NCBI RefSeq assembly: GCF_045207655.1
Contig: NZ_CP108785.1
Span: 1,054,001 to 1,118,000 of the forward strand
Direction of reading: 5' to 3'
DNA from: Embleya sp045207655
GTDB taxonomy: Bacteria > Actinomycetota > Actinomycetes > Streptomycetales > Streptomycetaceae
DNA length: 64,000 bases
Shown here: piece by piece, positions 8,275 through 18,600 of the stretch
How the letters are laid out: the number at the start of each line of letters is the position of its first letter
Numbering within the stretch: the first letter of the stretch is position 1
Made by a program: the position numbers and the translations under genes
The notes under the pieces: generated by a model
Database searches by the model: none
What the model was told of the DNA's origin: nothing
The model's input: the letters and a program-made list of their open reading frames with translations, nothing else

Positions 8275-11200
8275 ATGAACCTCAGTTGGCGGAGCCATCG
8301 GCCTCCCGTCCTGCTCAGGCCCGACCTCTCCTTAGCGGACGCCGCGGTCCGAACGCTGGCGGAAGTCGCCCGACGGCTGAGCCGGGATCTGATCCTCACC
8401 GCGAGCGCGATCGACCCGACGGCTGTCGCCGTCCACACGCACGACCCGTCCGACGACGCCGCCGGGCCCACCATGCACGTACGGATCGACCCTCCCGGTC
8501 GACTGTCGGTCGCATTCCAATGCCCTCCCGGCGATGTGTGGGAGCGGGCCGCGGCGGCGGTCACCGAGATGCACACCGAACTGCTGGGCGCGGTGCTGGC
8601 GAACCCGGACCTGGACCTCGGTGAGGTCGCCGCACTGTCCCAGGACACCGAGTCGGCGGTGCTCGGCCCGCTCGCGGGAACACGAGTGGACCACGGTCCC
8701 TACCGCAGCGTCCCGGAACAGATTCTGGCAGTCGGCCGGTCTCTTCCGGACACCGTGGCGGTGTACGCCGCCGATGGCACGCTCACCTACCGGCAGTTCG
8801 TCGCGTACGCCACCACGCTGGCCGCCCGGATCCGCGCCGAGGCACCCAACCCCGACGGGTTGCTGCCCATTCTCGTCGCGGACGGCCTCGCCCTACCGGT
8901 GTCGTGGGCCGCCGCGATGATCGCCGGGATCGGCTACGTACCGATCGACCCCCGCTGGCCCGCACCGCGGATCGCGCACACCCTCGATCTCCTCGACGCC
9001 CCCGTGCTGCTGTGCGCCGACCCGGCCGCCGTCCCCGCCGCCCATCGCGACCGGGCGATCCGCGTCGAACTCGTCGAGCCCGACGGGCACATCACCTTCG
9101 ACGCCCCGCCCGGCCCGGCGCCGCACGACGTCGTCTACGGGGTGTACACCTCCGGTACCACGGGAACGCCCCTGTGTGCGGTGAACCTGCACGGCGGCCT
9201 GGCGAACCGGCTGGCGTTCATGAACCGCTGGTTCGGAACGCCACCGGACCGCGAAGTGGTGCTGCAGAACACCCGGCACACGTTCGATTCGGCTTTCTGG
9301 CAGCTGTTTTGGCCGCTGACCACCGGTGGCGCGACCGTGGTGCCCACCACCGGCGAGCATCTCGACCTGCAGCACACCATCGACCTCATCGACACCCACG
9401 CCGTGACCGTCACCGACTTCGTGCCGGCGGTACTGAGCGCGCTGTTGACCCTGTTGGAACGACGACCGGAGACAGTCGAGCGGCTGCGATCGCTGCGACA
9501 CCTCGTGGTCGGTGGCGAACAGATCAACGCACAGGACGTGCGGGCCCTGCGGAAGTTGCTGCCGGGGCTGCGCGTCAGCAACGCGTACGGGCCCTCCGAG
9601 GCATCCATCGGCATGATCTTCCACGAGGTGACCGCCGAGAACGGCGACGACATCCCGCTGGGACGGCCGATCGACAACTGCGTCGCCGTCGTCGTCGATG
9701 TCGACGGGCGGCCCCTACCGCCCGGAGCGACCGGGGAGATCGTCATCGGCGGCGCCTGCGTGGGCGCCGGCTACCACGGCGATCCCCACCGCACCGCGAA
9801 GCGCTTCTTCGCTTCCCCATCGTCCGACCGGATGTATCGCACCGGTGACCTCGGGCACCTCGACGCCGAGGGTCGCTTCCACTTCGCAGGACGCCTCGAC
9901 CATCAGATCAAGATCGGCGGGATACGCGTCGAGCCGGGCGAGATCGAGAATGTGTCCTTGGCCTGCAAAGGAGTTCGGCAGGCCGTCGCACTGGTCGCAG
10001 GATCCGCCGAGAGCCGTGAACTGTTGCTCGTCATCACCGGAACGGCGAGCGAGAAGGCGGTACTCGCCCACCTGCGGGCCAGGCTGCCTCGTGCCGGCAT
10101 CCCGCAACGCGTCGTGGTCGTCGAAGAGATGCCCCTGACCGAGGCGGGAAAGATCGACCGGCGGCGGGTGGCCCTCCGGGTCGAGCGGCCCGACTCGCCG
10201 CCCTCCGCCATCGGCGCCGATCCCGTGCTGGCCATGCTCCGAACCGCCCTGCGGCGCCCGGACCTCGCACCCGACGACGACTTCTTCGCCGCAGGAGGAA
10301 ACTCACTGCAGGCGGTGACGGCCGTGGTCGAGCTGAGCGACCGGTTCGGGACGGACCTCGGAGTCCGAGACATGGTCGATCATCCGACGGCGACCGGTCT
10401 GCGCCTGCTGATCGCACGGCGCGGGCGCAACCGTATACCGTCCTCGGCCGATCTGGTCGCCGCCGACCTCGCCGACCTCACGGCGCTGCCCGCACCTCGT
10501 CACGAGCGGCCGAGCCGGGCACCACGCACGGTGCTGCTCACCGGCGCGACGGGGTTCGTCGGCACACGACTGCTCCACGAACTCCTCGAACACACCGACC
10601 TGACCGTGCTCTGCCTGACCCGCGCCGGGAACGATTCCCATGCGCGACAACGTCTCCTGGAAGCCCTGTCCGCACAGGAACTGGACCACACCGGGTACGC
10701 CGGACGGATCACCGCGGTCGCCGGGGACCTGGCCCGACCCGGCTTCGGGCTCGCGCCCGACCGCTGGAGCACGCTCGCCCAGGAGAGCGACCTGATCGTC
10801 CACGGCGGCGCCCTGGTCAACCTCGTGTACGACTACCGCATGCACCGCGAGCCGAACGTGCTGGGCACGGCGGAGACGATCCGCCTCGCCCGGGAAGCCG
10901 GCGGCATCCCCCTGCACTACATCTCGACACTCGGCGTCCTGCACGACCACGCGCTGGCCCACGGCCACCCGGTACCCGAAGAGGTGGACATCACCGCTGT
11001 GACCCCACCGTCGAGCGGCTACAGCCTCTCGAAGTGGGTGGCCGAGCGGCTCGTACGCGCCGCCGTCGACCTGCCCGTGACCGTGCTGCGCCTGGGTGAG
11101 GTCATGCCCGCCGCCGATACCGCCGCCCCACCCAACCCGACGGCGCTCACCCACCTGTTGCTCACCGCCTTCGAACGGCTGGGATCGGTGCCCCGGGCCG

Positions 11201-11562
11201 CGATCCGGTCGGACCACAGCCCGGTCGACACGATCGCACGGGCCATCGGCCAAGCGATCCGGAATCCGGCGATGCACGGACGTGCCGCACACCTCTTCAG
11301 CCCGGGCAGCGTGCACTTCGACGAACTTGCCGGCGCGCGCGCGGAGCGGGTCTCCTGCTCGCGTTTCCTGTCCCGGCTGCGCACCGCCGCGGCGGCCGGG
11401 GACGCCGAACTGGGCATGCTGCTCGCGATCGTCGAGCACCGCGCCGGTGGCCGCACCGACGCCGAGGCGGACATTCGCGGCGTGCTCGAAAACCTCCTCC
11501 AGGACAACCCCGCCCTGTTCACCCCATCGGAAACCCGCCCGAAGGAGCCTGTCGATGCATGA
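8275..11562 (+). CDS. NRPS, adenylation-thiolation-reductase (A-T-R)
   Basis: A 1095-residue synthetase. Residues 1-130 resemble the tail of a condensation domain but no HHxxxDG motif is present. The adenylation domain spans about 140-620, with YTSGTTGTP at 291, NAYGPSE, YRTGDLG and GKIDRR. The carrier Ser is S677 (GGNSL). A terminal thioester reductase spans about 750-1080, with GATGFVG near 757 and the SDR pair Y916/K920. Such proteins load one acid and release it as an aldehyde. Aligned pocket residues read DSWDVGAIGK, which I cannot assign. The A3 loop has TPLC where most have PKG. Residue 20 is a TTA codon. The gene overlaps the following reductase by 8 bases. Confidence 0.88.
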   Translation: MNLSWRSHRPPVLLRPDLSLADAAVRTLAEVARRLSRDLILTASAIDPTAVAVHTHDPSDDAAGPTMHVRIDPPGRLSVAFQCPPGDVWERAAAAVTEMHTELLGAVLANPDLDLGEVAALSQDTESAVLGPLAGTRVDHGPYRSVPEQILAVGRSLPDTVAVYAADGTLTYRQFVAYATTLAARIRAEAPNPDGLLPILVADGLALPVSWAAAMIAGIGYVPIDPRWPAPRIAHTLDLLDAPVLLCADPAAVPAAHRDRAIRVELVEPDGHITFDAPPGPAPHDVVYGVYTSGTTGTPLCAVNLHGGLANRLAFMNRWFGTPPDREVVLQNTRHTFDSAFWQLFWPLTTGGATVVPTTGEHLDLQHTIDLIDTHAVTVTDFVPAVLSALLTLLERRPETVERLRSLRHLVVGGEQINAQDVRALRKLLPGLRVSNAYGPSEASIGMIFHEVTAENGDDIPLGRPIDNCVAVVVDVDGRPLPPGATGEIVIGGACVGAGYHGDPHRTAKRFFASPSSDRMYRTGDLGHLDAEGRFHFAGRLDHQIKIGGIRVEPGEIENVSLACKGVRQAVALVAGSAESRELLLVITGTASEKAVLAHLRARLPRAGIPQRVVVVEEMPLTEAGKIDRRRVALRVERPDSPPSAIGADPVLAMLRTALRRPDLAPDDDFFAAGGNSLQAVTAVVELSDRFGTDLGVRDMVDHPTATGLRLLIARRGRNRIPSSADLVAADLADLTALPAPRHERPSRAPRTVLLTGATGFVGTRLLHELLEHTDLTVLCLTRAGNDSHARQRLLEALSAQELDHTGYAGRITAVAGDLARPGFGLAPDRWSTLAQESDLIVHGGALVNLVYDYRMHREPNVLGTAETIRLAREAGGIPLHYISTLGVLHDHALAHGHPVPEEVDITAVTPPSSGYSLSKWVAERLVRAAVDLPVTVLRLGEVMPAADTAAPPNPTALTHLLLTAFERLGSVPRAAIRSDHSPVDTIARAIGQAIRNPAMHGRAAHLFSPGSVHFDELAGARAERVSCSRFLSRLRTAAAAGDAELGMLLAIVEHRAGGRTDAEADIRGVLENLLQDNPALFTPSETRPKEPVDA

Positions 11563-12586
11563 CGAGGAGCGACCGATGGTCGCCAACGGGCAGGAGGCGC
11601 CGATGCGCCGACGCACCATGGGACGGCTCGGCTGGGAGGTCGGCGAGGTCGGCTACGGCATGTGGGGAATCGGCGGTGGTCCGGGCGGATTCACCGGATG
11701 GAACTACGACATCGCCCCGGACGCGCTCGATCTCGCCGTGGACATGGGATGTACGTTCTTCGATACGGCCTGGGCCTACGGACGCGGCAAGTCCGAGACC
11801 CTGCTCGGCGAACTGCGCGACCGCCGTCCCGGCTCCGGGATACGGCTGGCCACCAAGGTTCCCCCGCTCAACCGCGAATGGCCCCCGCGCCCGCAGGACA
11901 CCCTCGAGGACGTCTTCCCCCTCGATCACATCCTCGACTACACGCGTCGCAGCCTGGACAACCTCGGCGTCGACAGGATCGACCTTCTGCAATTCCACGT
12001 CTGGGAGGACCGCTGGGCCGCGGATCCCGCCTGGCAGAAGGCCGTCACCCTGCTCAAGGAGCGGGATCTGATCGACGGATTCGGCATCAGCGTCAACCGC
12101 TGGGAGCCGACGAACTGCTTCGCCGCGCTCGACACCGGGCTGGTCGACTCGATCCAGGTCATCTACAACATCTTCGACCAGGCCCCCGAGGACGAGCTGT
12201 TCCCCCGCGCGATCGAGGAAGACATCGCGATCATCGCCAGGGTCCCCTTCGACGAGGGCTCCCTCACCGGGAACCTGAGCGCCGACACCGTGTTCCCTCC
12301 CGAGGACTGGCGAGCCGTCTACTTCGGACCGGAGAACCTGCCGCCCACCGTCGAACGCGTCGACGCGCTGCGCGGCCTCGTCCCCGCCGGCCGGACCCTG
12401 CCGGAACTGGCGCTGCGTTTCGCCCTGCACCACCCCGCCGTCTCCGTGGTCATCCCGGGCATGCGCCGCCCCGAGCACGTGCGCTCGAACCTGCGCGTGT
12501 CCGGATCCGCGCCGGTGCCGCCGGACCTGCTCGAAGCCCTGCGCGCCCACCGCTGGGACCGGCGGCCGACGCACTGGTCGATGTGA
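11555..12586 (+). CDS. Aldo/keto reductase
   Basis: A 343-residue NADPH-dependent aldo/keto reductase. The catalytic tetrad is visible: D70 and Y75 (FDTAWAYG), K101 (LATKV) and H148 (LLQFHVW), with the late cofactor-binding segment SVVIPGMRRPEHV. ATG 11555 lies inside the end of the NRPS gene with GAAGGAG 8 bases before it, so the two are probably translated together. The upstream NRPS releases an aldehyde, so the simplest role is reduction of that amino aldehyde to an amino alcohol. Reduction of an imine or a tailoring ketone is possible. The next NRPS gene starts 17 bases after its stop. Confidence 0.88.
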   Translation: MHDEERPMVANGQEAPMRRRTMGRLGWEVGEVGYGMWGIGGGPGGFTGWNYDIAPDALDLAVDMGCTFFDTAWAYGRGKSETLLGELRDRRPGSGIRLATKVPPLNREWPPRPQDTLEDVFPLDHILDYTRRSLDNLGVDRIDLLQFHVWEDRWAADPAWQKAVTLLKERDLIDGFGISVNRWEPTNCFAALDTGLVDSIQVIYNIFDQAPEDELFPRAIEEDIAIIARVPFDEGSLTGNLSADTVFPPEDWRAVYFGPENLPPTVERVDALRGLVPAGRTLPELALRFALHHPAVSVVIPGMRRPEHVRSNLRVSGSAPVPPDLLEALRAHRWDRRPTHWSM

Positions 12587-12603
12587 GAACCGAGGAGACC
12601 CGG

Positions 12604-15600
12604 GTGACCCGAACCCACGACACGCCGCCCTCCACAGTCGACGGGGACGTCTGGTCGTCCCTGGCCACGCAGGCCGTCCGGACACCGCACGCGACGGCAC
12701 TGGCCGACGCGCACGGCGAACTGGACTACGAGACCCTGTTCGACCTGGTCGCCGATCTGGCGGACCGACTGGCCGACGCAGGCGTGCAACCGGGCGACCT
12801 CGTCGGAATCCCGCTGCCACGCGGCCGGGACGCCATCGTGGCCATCCTCGCGGTCCTGCGCGCCGGAGCCGGATACGTACCGCTCGACCCGGTCTATCCG
12901 GCGGCCCGCCTGGACCTGATGATCGAGGAGACCCGGCCCCGCGCGCTGATCACGACCGACGGTGTGCTGCCGCTGGACGACAGCGTGCGCCGGCGGGATC
13001 CCGCGTACGTCATCTTCACCTCCGGTTCGACGGGTCGACCGAAGGGCGTCCTGGTCGGCCGCCGGCAACTCCGCGATTTCACCGAGGCCTTCGCGAACCG
13101 GTTCGCCTTCGCGGAAGGCGACCGGATCCTGCAGTTCGCCTCGCTGAGCTTCGACACCAGCGTCGAGGAGATCTTCTGCCCGCTGCTCCGGGGCGCCACG
13201 CTGGTCCTGCGCGACGACGACATGATCAGCAGACCGGACCTGTTCTTCGAACGCTGCGACGCGCTCGGGATCACGATCCTGGACCTGCCGACCGCGTACT
13301 GGCACCAGCTGGTCGCAGCCCTGGACCGGGGCGAGGCCACGCTCCCGGCCGCCGTGCGGTGCGTGATCATCGGTGGCGAGACCGCGCGACCCGACGCGGT
13401 ACGCCGCTGGCAGGCCGCGGTGGGCGGCGCCGTCCGGCTGTTCAATACGTACGGCCCCACCGAGACCACCGTGGGCGCCACCGTCGCGGACGTGACCGAG
13501 TGGTCGGGGGACGTGGTCCCGATCGGCCTCCCGCACCCCGGCGTGACCTGCCGCATCGGCGACGACGGCGAGCTGCTGATCGGCGGCATCGGCGTGGTCG
13601 ACGGCTATCTGAACCGCCCCGAGCTGACCGCCGAGCGGTTCGTCACGACGCCCGGCCGGGGCCGCGAATACCGCACCGGCGACCGCGTCCGCCGGTCCGC
13701 CGACGGGCAGTTCGAGTTCCTGGGACGGCTCGACGACCAGGTGAAGATCCGGGGCCACCGAGTCGAACCGGCCGAGGTCGAGGCGACGCTCCGCACGCTC
13801 GACGGCATCACCGACGCCGTGGTCCTGGTCGACGAACGAACCGGCCGCGCCAAGCTGATCGGCCACGTCGTCACCGAGGCCACCACCGACCTCACGACGG
13901 TACGCGGCGCCCTCGCCGACCTTCTGCCCGCCCACCTCGTCCCTGCCGCCCTGATCACCCACTCACGATTTCCCCTGAACCCACAAGGAAAAATCGACAA
14001 GGCGGCCCTCGCCGCGAAGGCGCCGCAGCAGCACGCCCCGAACGTCGCCCACACGGCGGCCGAACGCAGCGCGGCCACGCTGATGCGAGAGATTCTCGGC
14101 GTCCCGGTCACCGACGCGGCCGACGATTTCCTCACCCTCGGCGGCGATTCCCTGGACGCCGTACGCCTCATCGCCGCCCTACGAGAGCGGCACGGCGCGG
14201 AGCTGACCCTCACCCGGTGGTACGCGGATCCCACCGTCGCCACACTGGCCGGGCTGATCGACGGCGCGAGCGGGACGACGGGCGCGACCGCCGATCCCCC
14301 CACCGCAACGCTCGCCGAAGGGGTCCCGCACAGGCTCAGCCCGATGCAACGCGACTACTGGATCGCCGAGCAACTCTGCGCCGATCTGCCCGTGTACACG
14401 CTGGGCATCAAGTACCGCTGGGCAGCACCGGTGGACGTCCCGGCGCTGACCACGGCACTCGCCGAACTCTCCCGCAGACACCCGCTGTTGCGAGCCCGCT
14501 TCCCCGACGACGGCACCGAGCCGAGCATGGTCATCGCGCCCGCGGCAAAGATACCGCTGACGCTGGGCGAGCCGGATCGCGCAGGCATCGACTTCCGGCA
14601 CGGCCCGGTCGCACACACCTTCCTGAACGGCGACACACTCGTCCTCATCGTGCATCACCTCGCCTTCGACGGATGGTCGGCGGGTGTCCTGGGGCAGGAA
14701 CTCGCCGCCTTGTACCGGGCCGCGCGCGCAGGTGGGGACCCGATCACCGTCTCCGGCCTGCCGCCGGCCGCCCCCGCGCCCGACCTCGCCGCCCGCAGTG
14801 CCGAAGCGAAACGCGACGCGACCCTCGTCTCGTACTGGCGGGAGCGATTCGACGGCGCCGAGCTCGATCTGGAACTGCCCACCGACCGGCCTCGCCCGGC
14901 CACTCCCTCGTACGCCGCCGACCGCATCAGCCGGCCACTCGATCCCGACCTGCTGAACCGACTGCGCTCCTACGCCGGCGACCGGCGGGCAAGCCTGTTC
15001 ATGGTGGTCCTGGCCGGACTCCAGGTCGTACTGCGCCGATACACCGGGCGCACCGACGTCACCGTGCTCTCCGCGGTTGCCGGGCGCTCCACCGAGGAGT
15101 CGGCCTCGTTGATCGGCCCCGCGTTGAACGTCCTGCCGCTGCGCGGCGATGTGTCCGGCGATCCGTCGTTCGCCGAACTCGTCGCACGGGTGCGGGACAC
15201 CGTCCTGGGCGACCTCGACCGCGGGCGGCTCGCGCTGCCCGACCTGGTGGACGCCCTGGCCCGACCCGGTGGCGCCAAGCGCCTGAGCCCGGTCATGCTG
15301 ACCGTGCACAACACCCCGACGTCCGACGACCCGATCATGCGCTACGCCGGCGAGCTGCCACCGGCCGCGACCATGGTCGACCTCGCGATCAGCCTCGACT
15401 TCCCCGCCGACGGCGCGGTGCTGAACGCCGACTACGCCGCCGAACTCTTCGACGGCGCACGCGTCGAGGCGTTCCTCGACCACCTGCTGACCCTGCTCGA
15501 CGCGGCGACCGGTGGGACCGGGGCCATCGCGGCGACCGGCGGGACGAGCACGCCGATCACCCGGCTGCCGATGCTCACCGACGGCGAGCACCGCCGCGTC

Positions 15601-18600
15601 GTGCACGACTGGAACGACATCGTCGCCCCGATACCGGATGCCACCGCCGTACATCAGTTGTTCGAACGCCACGCCACGGCAACGCCCGACGCACCCGCGC
15701 TCACCGTCGGCGGCGACACCCTCAGCTACGGGGAGTTGAACCACCGGGCCAACAGGCTCGCCCGAAGACTGCGCCGGGAGGGGGTCCGGCCGGGGCACCG
15801 GGTGGCGATCAACCTGGATCGCGGCGTCGAACTCTTCACCGCGATGTGGGCGGTGCTCAAGTCGGGCGCCGCCTACGTGCCGCTGGATCCGGCCTACCCC
15901 CGCGACCGCCTGGACTACATGCTGGCCGACAGCCGGCCGACGGTCGTGATCAACCGGGACTACCTCGCCGAAGGACTCCCCGAAGGACTTCCCGAGGACG
16001 ACGGCGATCCGCCCCTGTGCAACTCGGCCGACGATCCGGCGTATGTCATCTACACCTCGGGATCCACCGGCAGGCCCAAGGGAGTCGTCGTCACACACGG
16101 CAACCTCGTCCACGCCGCCGGCATGTGGCGGCAGGCGTACCGGTTACGGCCGGAGTGGACCTACCTGCAGGCGGCCAGCTTCTCCTTCGACATGTTCGTG
16201 GGCGAAACGCTCCGAGCACATCTCAGCGGCGGTCGTCTGGTGGTCGCCCCGCGCGAGACACTGCTCGACCCCGCCGATCTCCACGCGCTGATGAAGGCCG
16301 AGAACGTCGACTGCACCGAACTCGTGCCCGCGGTGCTGCGCGCGCTCCTCGGCCACACCGAGAGCAGCGGGGCGGACCTGTCGTTCGTCCGTCTGCTGAT
16401 CGGCGGCGGCGAGAAGTGGCACGTCAAGGAATACGAGCTGGCGAAACGCCTCGTCGGCGCGGACAACCGCGTCGTCAATTCGTACGGTGTCACCGAGGTC
16501 ACCGTCGACAACGTCCTTTTCGAAGGTTCGGTCGAACACCTCGCCGACGACGCGCCGTTGCCGATCGGACGGCCCTTCCCGAACAACCGGGTCTATATCC
16601 TCGACGCGCACCGCCGGCCGGTTCCCGCGGGCGTGGTCGGCGAACTGTATCTGGGCGGGCTTGGCGTCGTACCCGGCTACCACGACCGGCCCGAACTGAC
16701 CGCCGAGCGGTTCGTGTGCGATCCGTTCGTCACCGCGCCCGGCGCCCGGATGTACCGCACCGGCGACTCGGCCCGGTTCCACCTCGACGGCACCGTCGAC
16801 TTCCTCGGCAGGCTCGACGACCAGGTCAAGATCAACGGGTACCGGATCGAACTCGGCGAGATCGAGGCCCGCCTGGGCACGCTGGAGCGGGTGGCGGCGT
16901 GCGCCGTGGCCGCGCACCACCCGACCGGCGGCATCAGCCGGCTCATCGGCTACGTGGTGACCCGCGACGGGGCGGAGGCCGACGAGGCCGCGTGCCGCGA
17001 GATACTCGCCGCGGGTCTGCCCGCGCACATGGTTCCCACCCGCGTCCTCACGCTGCCCGCACTCCCGTTGACCCCGAACGGGAAGCTGGACCGGCGCGCA
17101 CTGCCCGCACCGGCCGGGACAGGGCCCGCGTCCGCCGTGACACTCGCTCGGACCGACACCGAGAAGCGGATCGCGGCCATCTGGGCGGAGGTCCTCGAGG
17201 TCCCCGAACCCGGCATCGACGACAACTTCTTCGCCCTCGGCGGCGACTCGTTCTCGGCTCTCAAAGTCGTCCGTCGCATCGAACCGGCCCCCAGTCTGGT
17301 CGAGTTCTACCAGTACGCCACCATCCGCCGGCTGGCCGCACATCTGGGCACGCGGTCGGAGACCGGGCCTGCCGATCAGCGGCTGCTGCAACGGCTCACC
17401 GCCACGGACGCCGACCCGGCGACCGGCGGGCACACCGTCGTCGCGGTGCCCTACTCCGGTGGCAGCGCCGTCGCCTATCAGCCGCTCGCCGACGCGCTTC
17501 CGGCGAACTGGGCGCTGCGGGCGGTGGAGTTGCCGGGCCACGACCGATCCAGAGCCGACGAGGAACTGGAGCCGATCGCCGTCGTCGCCGACCGCATCGT
17601 CGACGAAATGCGCACGATCGACGGCCCGGTCCTCCTCTACGGACACTGCCTCGGCGTCGCGCTCACCGTGGAAGTGGCACGGCGCGCCGAGGCCACGGGC
17701 GTGCCACTGGCCGGGGTCGCGCTCGGGGCGGGTTTCCCGACCGCCCGGCTGCCCGGACGATTCTTCGACTGGATCTACCGGCACGTGCCGGTGGACCGCT
17801 TCACCTCCGACCGTGAATACCTGGCCTATCTCCGCGCGCGCGGCGGCTTCACCGATCTGGACGACGACGAGCAGGAGGCCTTCGTACTCCGCAACGTCCG
17901 GCACGACGCCCGCGACGCCGAGGAGTACTTCACCACCGCGTACCGGCAGACGTACCGCCCGCTGAAGGCTCCGGTCCTCACCGTCGTCGGCGCCCGCGAC
18001 CGGGTCACCGAGCACTATCAGGAACGCCACCAGGAATGGCGGCACTTCACCGAGGGCGACGTGGGCCTCGTCGTACTGCCCCGCGCGGGGCACTTCTTCC
18101 TCAAGAGCCACGCGGAGCCGCTCGCGAAGGCGTTGGTGGCCGACGTCGCCTCCCGCACCCCGCAGCCGACCACTGCGCCGACCGCTGCGCCGACCGTGCA
18201 GCCGTCCGCCGAGGTCCGGAGCCCGGCGTCGGGGACGGCACCCGATCTGCGCAAGTTCGCGGTGGTCGCGTTGGGCCAGCTCCTGTCGATGATCGGCAGC
18301 GGGCTGAGCACCCTGGTACTGAGCATCTGGGTACTCGACCGAACCGGCTCGCTCACCTCCTTCGCGGTGGTGAGTGCGATCGGACTGCTCCCCGGCATCC
18401 TCGTGGGGCCGGTCGCCGGGGCCGTCGCCGACCGGTGGGACCGCCGCAAGGTGATGCTGGCGAGCGACACCACGGCCGGACTCTCGATGGCGGCCCTGGT
18501 CGTCCTCATGCAGAGCGACGGCCTGCATCTGTGGCACGTCTATCTGGTCGTGTCGGTGACGTCGGTGGCCGGAGCTTTCCAGCGACCGGCCTACCTCGCG

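Noticed and set aside
13359..17816. Very long second frame across the NRPS gene
   Set aside because: Arg/Pro/His-dominated translation is the usual shadow of a high-GC coding sequence.
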